DNA of 46,524 bases from an uncultured Bacilli bacterium (GTDB taxonomy: Bacteria; Bacillota_I; Bacilli_A; RF39; UBA660): contig CAKOLL010000006.1 of the NCBI GenBank assembly GCA_934096295.1, forward strand, positions 1 through 46,524, given 5' to 3'. The notes below the pieces were generated by a model. That model was given only the letters and a program-made list of their open reading frames with translations. It ran no database searches and was not told the DNA's origin. Of this stretch, positions 8,494 to 16,800 are shown piece by piece. Each line of letters opens with the position of its first letter. Position 1 is the stretch's first letter. The translations under genes were made by a program, and so were the position numbers.

Positions 8494-10566
8494 TTAATTT
8501 ATGCTGTTTTTCTTTATAATTTCTTCAGCAATATTTTTTGGAACTTCTTCATAATGGTCTAAAGTCATTGTGAAGTTACCACGTCCTTGAGAGTTTGAAC
8601 GTAGGCTTGTAGCATAACCAAACATTTCTGCTAGTGGAACCATTGCATTAATTGATAAAGCATTTCCACGAGATTCGTTTCCTAATGGTTTACCACGTCT
8701 ACTAGTTAAATCTCCCATAACATTACCCATATATTCTTCTGGAACAACTACTTCAACTTTCATAATTGGTTCTAGAAGTACAGGTTTACACTTATTCTTA
8801 GCTTCTTTTAAAGCCATAGATGCAGCAATTTTGAAGGCCATTTCTGATGAGTCTACATCATGGTATGATCCATCAAATAATGTTGCTTTAACATCAACCA
8901 TTGGATAACCAGCAAGGATACCACCAGCCATAGCTTCTTGTAATCCTTTATCTGTTACAGGTATATATTCACGAGGAACTACACCACCAACGATAGCATC
9001 AACGAATTCATATCCTTTTTCAGGATTTGGTTCAAACTTAACCCAAACATGTCCGTATTGTCCACGTCCACCTGATTGTTTGATATATTTACCTTCACAT
9101 TCAGCAGCTTGAGTAAGTGTTTCACGATAAGCAACTTGTGGTTTACCTTTATTACATTCAACATTAAATTCACGACGCATACGGTCAACAATGATGTCTA
9201 AGTGTAATTCACCCATTCCTGATAGAACTGTTTGACCAGTTTCTGTATCTGTTTTAACTCTTAAAGTTGGATCTTCTTCAACTAGTTTTTGAATAGCAAT
9301 AGCCATTTTATCTTGGTCATTTTTACTCTTTGGTTCGATAGCTATATCAATAACTGGAGCTGGGAATTCCATACCTTTCATGATACATGGATTTTTTTCA
9401 TCACATAATGTATCTGCAGTTGTAGTATTTTTTAAACCAACTGCTGCAGCAATTTCTCCTGCATATACTTCTGTAATTTCTTTTCTTTGGTTTGCATGCA
9501 TTTGTAGAATACGACCAATTCTTTCTTTTTCTCCTTTAGTAGAGTTTAAAACATATGAACCTGCTTTTAAAACACCTGAATAAACACGGAAGAATGAAAG
9601 TCTACCAACATATGGGTCTGTCATAATCTTAAATGCTAGTGCTGTAAATGGTTCAGAATCACTTGGATGTCTTAATACATCGTTTCCTTTTGCATCAGTA
9701 CATTCAATAGCTTCAATGTCTGTTGGTGCTGGTAAATAATCAATAACAGCATCAAGTAAAGCACGTGTTCCTTTATCTCCTAGAGCATCAGCACATAAAA
9801 CTGGGAAGAATCCTACAGATAATGTTGCTTTTCTAATAGCTGCTTTTAATTCATCAACAGTTATTTCTCCACCATCTAGGTATTTCATCATTAGATCTTC
9901 ATCAAAATCAGCTACTGCTTCAATTAATTTAGTTCTATATTCTTCAGTCTTTTGTGCCATATCTGCTGGAATTTCCATTTCAGATATTTCTTGTTTTTCA
10001 GTTCCATCATATTTGTATGCTTTTTTAGTAACTAAATCGATGTAACCTTCATAAAATTGTTCAGCACCGATTGGTAACATAATAGGAGCAGCATTAGCAC
10101 CTAATCTACTTTTAATTGTATCTAATGAATAGTAGAAATCAGCACCCATCTTTTCCATTTTGTTAGCACAAATCATTCTTGGTACTTTATATTCATTTGC
10201 TTGTCTCCAAACAGTTTCAGTTTGAGGTTCTACACCTGCTTGAGCATCGATTAGAGCTATAGCACCATCTAGAACTCTTAAACTTCTTTGAACTTCGATA
10301 GTAAAATCTACGTGACCTGGGGTATCGATAATATTTAATCTATATCCTTTCCAGTGACAAGTAGTAGCGGCAGAAGTAATTGTAATACCTCTTTCCTTTT
10401 CTTGTTCCATCCAGTCCATTTGAGATTCACCTTCGTGAGTTTCTCCGATTTTGTGTGTAATACCAGTTAAGAATAAAATTCTTTCTGTTGTAGTTGTTTT
10501 ACCAGCATCAATGTGAGCCATGATACCGATATTTCTTAATTTGTCAATTGAAACGTCTCTAGCCAT
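8494..10566 (-). CDS. fusA: Translation elongation factor EF-G
   Basis: Ribosomal translocase GTPase of about 690 residues, with AHIDAGKTTTTERIL (G1), RGITI (G2), DTPGHVDF (G3), NKMEKMGAD (G4) and the C-terminal domains IV-V including SGGRGQYGHVWV and EPIMKVEV. I place the start at ATG 10566 (MARDVSIDKLRNIG), the usual family N-terminus; an upstream ATG at 10578 overlaps the end of rpsG and has no ribosome site. Translational coupling to rpsG is likely because only 5 bases separate them. Confidence 0.98.
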   Translation of the reverse strand: MARDVSIDKLRNIGIMAHIDAGKTTTTERILFLTGITHKIGETHEGESQMDWMEQEKERGITITSAATTCHWKGYRLNIIDTPGHVDFTIEVQRSLRVLDGAIALIDAQAGVEPQTETVWRQANEYKVPRMICANKMEKMGADFYYSLDTIKSRLGANAAPIMLPIGAEQFYEGYIDLVTKKAYKYDGTEKQEISEMEIPADMAQKTEEYRTKLIEAVADFDEDLMMKYLDGGEITVDELKAAIRKATLSVGFFPVLCADALGDKGTRALLDAVIDYLPAPTDIEAIECTDAKGNDVLRHPSDSEPFTALAFKIMTDPYVGRLSFFRVYSGVLKAGSYVLNSTKGEKERIGRILQMHANQRKEITEVYAGEIAAAVGLKNTTTADTLCDEKNPCIMKGMEFPAPVIDIAIEPKSKNDQDKMAIAIQKLVEEDPTLRVKTDTETGQTVLSGMGELHLDIIVDRMRREFNVECNKGKPQVAYRETLTQAAECEGKYIKQSGGRGQYGHVWVKFEPNPEKGYEFVDAIVGGVVPREYIPVTDKGLQEAMAGGILAGYPMVDVKATLFDGSYHDVDSSEMAFKIAASMALKEAKNKCKPVLLEPIMKVEVVVPEEYMGNVMGDLTSRRGKPLGNESRGNALSINAMVPLAEMFGYATSLRSNSQGRGNFTMTLDHYEEVPKNIAEEIIKKNSIN

Positions 10567-10571
10567 AGTGC

Positions 10572-11039
10572 TTACCATCTATAATGAGCAAATGCTTTAT
10601 TTGCTTCTGCCATTCTATGAGTGTCTTCACGTTTTTTGCAAGCTCCACCAGTACCATTTGAGGCATCTATGATTTCGTTTGCAAGATTAATGGCCATTCC
10701 CTTTCCATTTCTTAATTTTGCATAATTAACTAACCATCTTAAAGCTAGTGTTTGAGCTCTTTCATCATTAACTTCCATTGGAACTTGATAATTTGAGCCC
10801 CCAACTCTACGAGATTTAACTTCTAGAGCTGGTTTGATATTTTCTAATGCAGCATTGTAAACTTCTAAAGCTGGTTTTCCAGTTTTTTCAGCAACTATAT
10901 CAAATGCTTCATATAATATCTTTTGAGCTGTACCTTTTTTACCATCTAACATAATTTGATTTACTAATTTAGTAACTACTTTTGAATTATATATAGGATC
11001 TGGTAATACATCTCTTTTAACTGCACGTCTTTTACGCAT
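10572..11039 (-). CDS. rpsG: 30S ribosomal protein S7
   Basis: Primary 16S-binding protein that nucleates the head of the 30S subunit. The 155 residues are full length, with the N-terminal MRKRRAVKRDVLPDP and the conserved KSRRVGGSNYQVP and KKREDTHRMAEANKAFAHYRW segments. It is second in the str operon, 20 bp after rpsL and 5 bp before fusA. Confidence 0.99.
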   Translation of the reverse strand: MRKRRAVKRDVLPDPIYNSKVVTKLVNQIMLDGKKGTAQKILYEAFDIVAEKTGKPALEVYNAALENIKPALEVKSRRVGGSNYQVPMEVNDERAQTLALRWLVNYAKLRNGKGMAINLANEIIDASNGTGGACKKREDTHRMAEANKAFAHYRW

Positions 11040-11059
11040 TTAATTTTCCTCCTATTCTA

Positions 11060-11473
11060 TTATTTTTTGTCTTTTTTAGTTCCGTATTTACTACGTCCTT
11101 GTTTACGGTCTTGAACTCCGTGAGTATCAAGTGTACCTCTTACGATATGATAACGAACACCGATTAAATCCTTAACACGGCCACCTCTTACTAAAACAAC
11201 ACTGTGTTCTTGTAAGTTATGTCCTTCTCCTGGAATATAAGCATCGATTTCTTTACCATTAGAAAGTCTAACACGAGCATATTTTCTTAATGCTGAGTTC
11301 GGTTTTTTAGGTGTTCTTGTACCAACTTTAGTACAAACTCCTCTTTTTTGTGGACTCTTTGCATCAGTTTGCTTCTTTTCTAGAGTGTTAAATCCAACAT
11401 TTAATACTGGACTTTTACTCTTTCTTGTTTTTTTGCTTCGATTTTTCTTTACTAATTGATTGATCGTAGGCAT
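11060..11473 (-). CDS. rpsL: 30S ribosomal protein S12
   Basis: Decoding-centre protein of 137 residues. TPKKPNSALRK (residues 54-64) keeps both lysines that matter for streptomycin. The second loop reads GGRVKDLIGVRYH (98-109... residues), with Ile104 where nearly all bacteria have Pro (P90/P91 in E. coli numbering). ATG 11473 follows AAAGGAG. It is the first gene of the str operon and has a long leader from the promoter at 11575-11604. Confidence 0.99.
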   Translation of the reverse strand: MPTINQLVKKNRSKKTRKSKSPVLNVGFNTLEKKQTDAKSPQKRGVCTKVGTRTPKKPNSALRKYARVRLSNGKEIDAYIPGEGHNLQEHSVVLVRGGRVKDLIGVRYHIVRGTLDTHGVQDRKQGRSKYGTKKDKK

Positions 11474-11532
11474 TTATTTTCGCTCCTTTCCATTAACACA
11501 CATCCTGGTGTATCGAACATTGTTTTAAACTA

Positions 11533-11552
11533 GGTTCTACCTAAGCAGAACC
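11533..11552 (-). promoter_or_regulatory. Hairpin in the rpsL leader
   Basis: GGTTCT (11533-11538) and AGAACC (11547-11552) form a 6-bp stem in the roughly 95-nt leader between the rpsL promoter and its start codon. There is no T tail, so it is not a terminator. It may stabilise the mRNA or bind a ribosomal protein. Confidence 0.4.
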
Positions 11553-11574
11553 CGTCTTTTCAAAATGCAAATAT

Positions 11575-11604
11575 ACTATATCATTATTAGCTTATGTTTG
11601 TCAA
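11575..11604 (-). promoter_or_regulatory. rpsL (str operon) promoter
   Basis: Minus strand TTGACA (11599-11604), 18-nt spacer, TATAGT (11575-11580). It drives rpsL-rpsG-fusA-tuf. Confidence 0.75.
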
Positions 11605-11647
11605 GAAAAAATAATGAATTTTGTGTTAATTTGTTGTTTTGTTATTA

Positions 11648-12568
11648 TCATACACCTTTATTAAATCTATAGAGTTTTTTTACAATTGGATTATAATCTA
11701 CACCTGATAAATCCTTTTCCTTTTGGGTGGCAATATATTTTGTTAGATACATGCACTTTACTAATAAGTTATACTCCGATAAAAGCGTTGGCTTGCTATC
11801 TAATGCAATTACTTCTTTATAGTATTTAGTTAATTCACTTAATAATAGTTTATCTAAGTCTGTGCCTAAATTAAAATATATTGCTATATTATTGTAAGTT
11901 GTTGATAATGTACTTCTACCATGACAATATGAATACTTATCATGAATTACAGGAATACCAATACCAGCTTCAACCATCGTAGATTCTAAATATTTGCTTG
12001 CTATGGATGTTTCAAATCCTGTAAAGATTTCAAAAGCATCACAATTTACATCAAAATTATAATCATATTCTTTCGTACTATCAATTATTCTTTGATAATC
12101 ATTATCCAAATAATAATTTAATAATATTGCACATGGTATTAATGTTGCTGCTAAAGATATAAAACTTTTTTCAGGATCTTTACAAATATAATTTAAACTA
12201 ATTATACCGTTTTCATTATTTTCCTTACTTGATAACAAGTAATGTCTTAGATTGTTATCGAAAGCTAATTCAACGCCAAAGTTTGCTCCAGAGTAACTAC
12301 ACGCTAAAACATTTTTATAACCGTTCATAAACTCTTTAAAATATTTTAAATCCCTTGGTTCTACACATTTTGTTATAATCATATTCTTCATAAGTAATAT
12401 TTTTGATGCAAACGAAGCAACAATACTTGAACCACCTACCCCCGATACTAATGTTGGGTCTTCAATTTTACTTAGTAAATAATTAAATTTTTCTAAGTCA
12501 GTATCATTTAAACTATCAACAACCCTATTATTCAATTTTTTGAAATTTTCATTCATATTTTTTTCCAT
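11648..12568 (-). CDS. SIS-domain (phosphosugar isomerase-like) protein
   Basis: A 306-residue cytoplasmic protein. VSGVGGSSIVASFASKIL (about 41-58) and ACSYSGANFGVELAF (about 88-102) look like the phosphosugar-binding loops of SIS domains. VIHDKYSYCHGRSTLS (about 212-227) resembles the conserved E/H-x-x-HGR region of such isomerases. The exact substrate cannot be read. It follows the WYL regulator by 54 bp. Its ribosome site AGGAGG (12576-12581) is locked in a hairpin (12576-12607), so translation or read-through is probably regulated. Confidence 0.55.
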   Translation of the reverse strand: MEKNMNENFKKLNNRVVDSLNDTDLEKFNYLLSKIEDPTLVSGVGGSSIVASFASKILLMKNMIITKCVEPRDLKYFKEFMNGYKNVLACSYSGANFGVELAFDNNLRHYLLSSKENNENGIISLNYICKDPEKSFISLAATLIPCAILLNYYLDNDYQRIIDSTKEYDYNFDVNCDAFEIFTGFETSIASKYLESTMVEAGIGIPVIHDKYSYCHGRSTLSTTYNNIAIYFNLGTDLDKLLLSELTKYYKEVIALDSKPTLLSEYNLLVKCMYLTKYIATQKEKDLSGVDYNPIVKKLYRFNKGV

Positions 12569-12575
12569 AAAAAAT

Positions 12576-12607
12576 CCTCCTTAAGTAATTTATATCACTT
12601 AAAGAGG
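12576..12607 (-). promoter_or_regulatory. Hairpin that sequesters the ribosome site of the SIS-domain gene
   Basis: On the minus strand CCTCTTTAAGT pairs with ACTTAAGGAGG around a 10-nt loop (one mismatch). The right arm contains the AGGAGG ribosome site, and ATTTTTT follows before the ATG at 12568. It could block translation, or act as a leaky terminator after the regulator gene. Confidence 0.6.
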
Positions 12608-12622
12608 AAGTATTTGGTCTAC

Positions 12623-13207
12623 TTAAAAAGTTTCATCTAAAAGTTCCATTTTATTTATTCTTTTAAGTTCAAAATGTCTTAAATCTTGACGAAGTTCGCA
12701 AAAGGCCGCACATCCCCATCCAGAATTATATAAAAATAAATCATATGGCCTTATAATTCTATTTAAATTTCCATCGGTAAATGAATAATAATTTATTTTT
12801 ACTTTTCTTTGTTCTTTTATAGCCTTATTTAATATATTATAATAATTTTTAATATCATCTTTTAATTCAATATTTTCGTTTTGAGATTCAAAATAGATTC
12901 CGTGAACTTTATCAGCTATTATTTGTAACTCTTCCTTATCTTCTTCATTAACTTCTAGACTTTTTAAAAATTCATAATCTTCTTTAGAAAATTTGCGCAA
13001 AGGAATTTTAATATTTTGATTTAAAACATAACCTCCATAAGGTCCCATGATGGTATCTATAAATATTCCTGTTTTTTCAAGTTCTTCCTTGTAACTTCTA
13101 ACCATTCTTTCGGATACTTCAAGTTTTTCTGCTAGTTCCTTTATATTGTATTTTCTACCATTTTCTAAATATTCAAGCATTAATAAACAATTTGATATTT
13201 TTGACAT
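12623..13207 (-). CDS. HTH-WYL transcriptional regulator
   Basis: A 194-residue regulator. Residues 1-60 form a winged helix of the HTH_11/DeoR kind (YNIKELAEKLEVSERMVRSYKEEL). Residues about 125-190 form a WYL domain with IRPYDLFLYNSGWG and ELRQDLRHFELKRI. WYL domains sense nucleic-acid or small ligands. It lies between a small prepilin-like ORF and the SIS-domain gene and probably controls the latter. Confidence 0.85.
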   Translation of the reverse strand: MSKISNCLLMLEYLENGRKYNIKELAEKLEVSERMVRSYKEELEKTGIFIDTIMGPYGGYVLNQNIKIPLRKFSKEDYEFLKSLEVNEEDKEELQIIADKVHGIYFESQNENIELKDDIKNYYNILNKAIKEQRKVKINYYSFTDGNLNRIIRPYDLFLYNSGWGCAAFCELRQDLRHFELKRINKMELLDETF

Positions 13208-13238
13208 AATTAGCCCCCATTATAAGTCCAAAGCTGAT

Positions 13239-13376
13239 TTAAAAGCTACTATATAATTTGTAAATTAAATAGGCTGCAAAAAGTAATGCTAACAAAAGTA
13301 TTCCACTAAGAATTAACATTTCGGCTAGCCCCCATCCTTTATTATCTTTTAGTTTATTATTTATATTTTTAAACAT
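13239..13376 (-). CDS. 45-residue prepilin-like small membrane protein
   Basis: Too short for ordinary ORF cut-offs but well supported. It reads MFKNINNKLKDNKG, then WGLAEMLILSGILLLALLFA and a short basic tail. A basic leader ending in Gly, then x-x-x-x-Glu and one long hydrophobic helix, is the class III (type IV prepilin) signal pattern, G|WGLAE, with Glu at +5. A perfect TTGACA-17-TATAAT promoter (13395-13423) and an AGGTGAT ribosome site stand before the ATG at 13376. There is no globular domain after the helix, so it is a minimal pilin-like or simply single-span small protein. Cleavage by a prepilin peptidase is inferred. Confidence 0.75.
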   Translation of the reverse strand: MFKNINNKLKDNKGWGLAEMLILSGILLLALLFAAYLIYKLYSSF

Positions 13377-13394
13377 TTGTATCACCTGTAATGT

Positions 13395-13423
13395 ATTATA
13401 TTTGAAACATTTGTAATTGTCAA
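13395..13423 (-). promoter_or_regulatory. Consensus promoter of the small prepilin-like gene
   Basis: Minus strand TTGACA (13418-13423), exactly 17 nt, TATAAT (13395-13400). Transcription starts near 13388, just before the ribosome site. It probably also reads into the WYL regulator. Confidence 0.8.
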
Positions 13424-13478
13424 TTTCATTTGAAAAAATTTAAATATTAATTATATTGTGAAATTTTTTAGTAACTAC

Positions 13479-13507
13479 TTGATTATATAAAAATTATATG
13501 TTATATT
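13479..13507 (+). promoter_or_regulatory. Promoter of the ABC transporter operon
   Basis: TTGATT (13479-13484), 17-nt spacer, TATATT (13502-13507). The expected start, near 13514, lies inside the operator at 13513-13533. Confidence 0.6.
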
Positions 13508-13512
13508 TTATT

Positions 13513-13533
13513 TGTACTAGTACACATAGTACA
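13513..13533 (+). promoter_or_regulatory. GntR/YtrA-type operator
   Basis: TGTACTA (13513-13519) and TAGTACA (13527-13533) form a perfect inverted repeat with 7-nt spacing that covers the predicted transcription start. YtrA-subfamily GntR repressors use similar TGTAC-type palindromes. The regulator encoded at 16209-16565 is the likely ligand, giving autoregulation. Confidence 0.7.
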
Positions 13534-13546
13534 ATGGAGGATAATA

Positions 13547-14443
13547 ATGATTGAACTTAAAAATTTAAGCAAAGCATTTGGTAAAGATAAACAAGTTATT
13601 GAAAATTTAAATTGTACAATTCCTGATAATGCAATTTATGGTTTAGTTGGTGCCAATGGTGCTGGTAAATCAACTCTTTTACGGTTAATATGTAGTATTT
13701 ATGAAGCTGATAAAGGGGAAATATTAATTGATAATGAGAATTCATTTGATAACGAGAATATTAAAGAAAATATTGTTTTTATTCCAGATGATTTATTCTT
13801 TTTTAATAATTATAATTTGCTTGACACTGCTAAATTTTATCAAAGTTTCTATAAAAATTTTGATTTAGAGTTTGTTAAAAATGAAGCTAAGTTATTAAAG
13901 CTTGATATTTCAAAACCCATTTCTAGTTTTTCAAAAGGAATGAAAAGACAATGTGCCCTACTTTGTGCTATTGCCTGCAACACAAAATATTTATTTTTCG
14001 ATGAAACTTTTGATGGACTAGATCCAGTTGTTAGAAAACATTTTAAAGATTTATTAATTAAGCAAATGACTAAGCAAGATACTACCATTATTATGACTAG
14101 CCATAACTTAAGAGAACTTGAAGATATTTGTGATAATCTTGGATTGTTATATAAAGGTTCTATTCTTTTTGAAGGTGATATTGACAATTTAAAAACAAAT
14201 ATGATAAAGGTTCAAATTTCATTAAAGAATGATTTTAATAAAAATACTTTTAAAGATTTTGAAATACTTTCATATAAGAAAATTGGTAATATAGCTACGA
14301 TTATAATGGAAGATAATAAGAATGTTAGAAATAAATTATCTAAAATGAAACCAATTATACTTGATTATTTACCCCTTACTTTAGAAGAAATATTTATTTA
14401 TAAAATGGAGGTTCTAGGATATGAATTTAACGAAATTATTTAA
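13547..14443 (+). CDS. ABC transporter ATP-binding protein (YtrB/CcmA type)
   Basis: A 298-residue ATPase with Walker A GANGAGKST (35-43), signature FSKGMKRQCALLCA (about 127), Walker B YLFFDETFDGLDP and H-loop TSHNLRELEDICD, followed by a C-terminal regulatory extension. GGAGG precedes ATG 13547. The gene overlaps the permease gene by 23 bp. Together with the YtrA-type GntR regulator it forms an exporter-like operon; in other Firmicutes such systems respond to cell-wall antibiotics. Confidence 0.92.
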   Translation: MIELKNLSKAFGKDKQVIENLNCTIPDNAIYGLVGANGAGKSTLLRLICSIYEADKGEILIDNENSFDNENIKENIVFIPDDLFFFNNYNLLDTAKFYQSFYKNFDLEFVKNEAKLLKLDISKPISSFSKGMKRQCALLCAIACNTKYLFFDETFDGLDPVVRKHFKDLLIKQMTKQDTTIIMTSHNLRELEDICDNLGLLYKGSILFEGDIDNLKTNMIKVQISLKNDFNKNTFKDFEILSYKKIGNIATIIMEDNKNVRNKLSKMKPIILDYLPLTLEEIFIYKMEVLGYEFNEII

Positions 14444-16202
14444 TTTTAACTTTATTAAAGAAAACATAAAAAAGTCAATTGAAATATTATTATTTTTATT
14501 CTTTATTATTCCAATCGTTAATATACTTTATCTATTTAATATGTTAAATCAACAAATATACGTAATAAATTTAATTGATCTATCTAAAATGACTTATTTT
14601 GCTTCTTTTATTTTTCCTGTAGTGGTGGCATATATTTTAAATAGTTATTTATTTAAACAAAATAGTTTAGATTTTTACTTATCAAAACCAATAAATAAAA
14701 GAAAATTGTTTTTTTCAAATATTTTTACTGGGTTATTTATAATAATAGTTTTATTAATAATTAATGTCATTATATTTTCATTATTTAATTTAACTAATCT
14801 ATCTATTCCCTTTTCTTTATTATTTGATTATTTTATATATACTTTTATTTTATATACATTTATTTATATAGTTATAAGTCTTGCGATATCTTTATGTGGC
14901 AACTTTATCACAGCTTTAATTGTTTCTATTATTTTAATTTGGTCATTTTCCACAACGCTTTATGTTGATAAATTGTTATCAGAAACTTATACAGAAACTT
15001 ATATAAAATTTAAAGGTGATAGTAACGAATACTATATGCAACATATAAAAAATATAGAACATCCTTTGACTTTACCAAGTGGTTTTATTTTGAAAAGGGA
15101 ATTTAATTCAGGCGACATTATTAAAACTATTCTTCTTTCTATTACTTATGTGTTTGTTGGTTATGTTTTATTTAAAAAGAGAAAAATGGAAAATATTGCA
15201 GCGGGTTTAAAAAATGAATCTTTACATTATACCGTTAAAACAATTTTATTTTTACCATTTGCATTACTAAATGCTTTATTTCTTAAAGAAAAAACTATTT
15301 TTACAGGCCTTATTATTACTTTTGCAGCAATATTCTATTATCTAATTTATGATTTATTAACACAAAAGAAATTGTATAAGCCTTTAAAATCAACAATAAT
15401 CTTTACTTGGACTTATATTATCCTATCTTTATGCTTTTATGGAATTATTACTACTTATAATAAAAAACAAGTAATAAACTGTAATGAACTAACAACAACT
15501 AATGCTTATTCAGAATATTTAAATACTAAAGTTACAAATTTTGATTTAATAAAAAATAGTTTAAATAATCATAATGATACTTCAGAATTATTTAATATTG
15601 TTAATACTCCTTATCAAATAATCGTTCCATTATCAAGTAATGCGTTTACAGGTATTCATAAAGATGATTTAACAGATTATATTAAATATTTAAATACTGC
15701 TAGCTATAAAGATACTTCAGCTGCATATTATGGAAATTACAAATTAAATGTTAATAAGTTAGATTTAAATAATATAAAGATAGATAAAAACAATTATGGA
15801 ATTGGGATAAAACTATATATCTATAAAAATCATAAGTATCAAATATTAACTATTCCAGGTAATGTTAATAAAAAAACTATGAATTATATAACAACATTTC
15901 TTAATGAAAATTTCTTAAGTTATAATGACTCTTTTCGAGAAATATCAATGCTAGATGGCGATAAGAATCTTACTACTTTACTGGAATACGTTTCACAAAA
16001 GGATGCTAATGGTTTAAAAAATTACTTGGAAAAACACTATGATGATGAATATAACAATGACTATATCGAATTAATTTATGGTACACAAGATAATTATATT
16101 ATTCCATATAAATATACAATTAAAGATATTGAAGCATTTGAAAAATTTTTAAACACTTATAAAGATTTATGTTATAATGATGGTAAATGTCAAAAGGAAT
16201 GA
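14421..16202 (+). CDS. ABC transporter permease with large extracellular domain
   Basis: A 593-residue membrane protein. About six helices lie in residues 15-190 and 228-250, then a further group at about 272-345, then a hydrophilic domain of about 240 residues at the C-terminus that probably faces outward. The arrangement resembles ABC-2-type permeases of Ytr-like systems. ATG 14421 lies inside the ATPase gene and is preceded by GGAGG. The TGA stop (16200-16202) is in the same frame as the next gene, the GntR regulator, with only two codons between. Confidence 0.8.
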   Translation: MNLTKLFNFNFIKENIKKSIEILLFLFFIIPIVNILYLFNMLNQQIYVINLIDLSKMTYFASFIFPVVVAYILNSYLFKQNSLDFYLSKPINKRKLFFSNIFTGLFIIIVLLIINVIIFSLFNLTNLSIPFSLLFDYFIYTFILYTFIYIVISLAISLCGNFITALIVSIILIWSFSTTLYVDKLLSETYTETYIKFKGDSNEYYMQHIKNIEHPLTLPSGFILKREFNSGDIIKTILLSITYVFVGYVLFKKRKMENIAAGLKNESLHYTVKTILFLPFALLNALFLKEKTIFTGLIITFAAIFYYLIYDLLTQKKLYKPLKSTIIFTWTYIILSLCFYGIITTYNKKQVINCNELTTTNAYSEYLNTKVTNFDLIKNSLNNHNDTSELFNIVNTPYQIIVPLSSNAFTGIHKDDLTDYIKYLNTASYKDTSAAYYGNYKLNVNKLDLNNIKIDKNNYGIGIKLYIYKNHKYQILTIPGNVNKKTMNYITTFLNENFLSYNDSFREISMLDGDKNLTTLLEYVSQKDANGLKNYLEKHYDDEYNNDYIELIYGTQDNYIIPYKYTIKDIEAFEKFLNTYKDLCYNDGKCQKE

Positions 16203-16208
16203 TGTTAT

Positions 16209-16565
16209 GTGAATATAAGTATCGATTACCAGTCTAGAGTACCTATTTATGAGCAAATTGTTAAGGGTGTTGAAAAGTTAGTAGTTTTAAACATTTTAAA
16301 ACCTAATGAACAAATTCCTTCAATAAGAGAATTAGCATGTACTTTAGGAATAAATCCTAATACCGTAAAAAAAGCCTATGACATTTTAGATAGTAAAGGA
16401 ATTATAATTACAAAATCTACGAAAGGAACTTTTATAACTGATGATATTATAAATGCCAAAAATGATAGAATTAAGGAATTACTTGATAACTTAAATAATA
16501 ACATCTTGGAACTTAAAAATTATGGATTTACTATCGAAGAAATTATCAAAAAAATAAAAAAATAG
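16209..16565 (+). CDS. GntR-family regulator, YtrA subfamily
   Basis: A 118-residue protein: an N-terminal winged helix with VPIYEQIVKGVEKLV and PSIRELACTLGINPNTVKKAYDIL, then a short C-terminal dimerisation helix, the layout of the small YtrA type. The start codon is GTG 16209, with AAGGA about 10 nt upstream. YtrA genes usually come first in their operon; here the regulator is last. The palindrome at 13513-13533 is the probable binding site. Confidence 0.92.
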   Translation: MNISIDYQSRVPIYEQIVKGVEKLVVLNILKPNEQIPSIRELACTLGINPNTVKKAYDILDSKGIIITKSTKGTFITDDIINAKNDRIKELLDNLNNNILELKNYGFTIEEIIKKIKK

Positions 16566-16594
16566 TCAAAGTAATATGGCTATTTTAATTTTTT
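16559..16594 (+). terminator. Terminator of the ABC transporter operon, bidirectional
   Basis: AAAATAG (16559-16565) pairs with CTATTTT (16580-16586) and is followed by a T run. The minus strand also carries a long T run, so leftward transcription from 16749-16778 could end here too. Confidence 0.65.
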
Positions 16595-16662
16595 ATGGAA
16601 TGTTCGTTTCTCGGGTGTCTACCTCTTTTCAGGGGCTTTGGCTTATGAAAGGAGGAATGCAT

Positions 16663-16767
16663 ATGAAGAAAAGAGTTTATGTAATTAAGCTACTTAACCG
16701 ATTATGTATTATTCTGTTAATAACAGCTTTATTGTTGTTAATAATAAAATTAGACATCTGCCGTTAG
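16663..16767 (+). CDS. 34-residue hydrophobic peptide, possible type I toxin
   Basis: The ORF encodes a basic start (MKKRVYVIKLLNR), one membrane helix (residues about 13-29) and a short KLDICR tail. AGGAGG (16650-16655) is 7 nt upstream of ATG 16663; ATG 16657 is too close to it. The stop lies in the loop of a hairpin (16753-16776), and a terminator follows at 16801-16829. An antisense promoter (16749-16778) faces back across the gene. Short size, single helix and antisense RNA potential resemble type I toxins, but I recognise no named family. Confidence 0.45.
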   Translation: MKKRVYVIKLLNRLCIILLITALLLLIIKLDICR

Positions 16768-16778
16768 GCAAATGTCAA
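16749..16778 (-). promoter_or_regulatory. Putative antisense promoter over the small hydrophobic ORF
   Basis: Minus strand TTGACA (16773-16778), 18-nt spacer, TCTAAT (16749-16754). A transcript starting near 16742 would run fully antisense to the peptide gene and its ribosome site, ending at the bidirectional hairpin near 16559. Confidence 0.4.
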
Positions 16779-16800
16779 ACCAAAATTAATTTTTAGGTAG

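Noticed and set aside
10567..10578. Upstream ATG of fusA at 10578
   Set aside because: It lacks a ribosome site, overlaps rpsG and adds residues not found in EF-G; ATG 10566 gives the usual N-terminus.
14421..16565. Mycoplasma genetic code (UGA as Trp)
   Set aside because: TGA ends several genes in ATGA or GTGA overlaps (37207, 38157, 39647), and tryptophan is encoded by TGG in conserved positions such as the end of S7.
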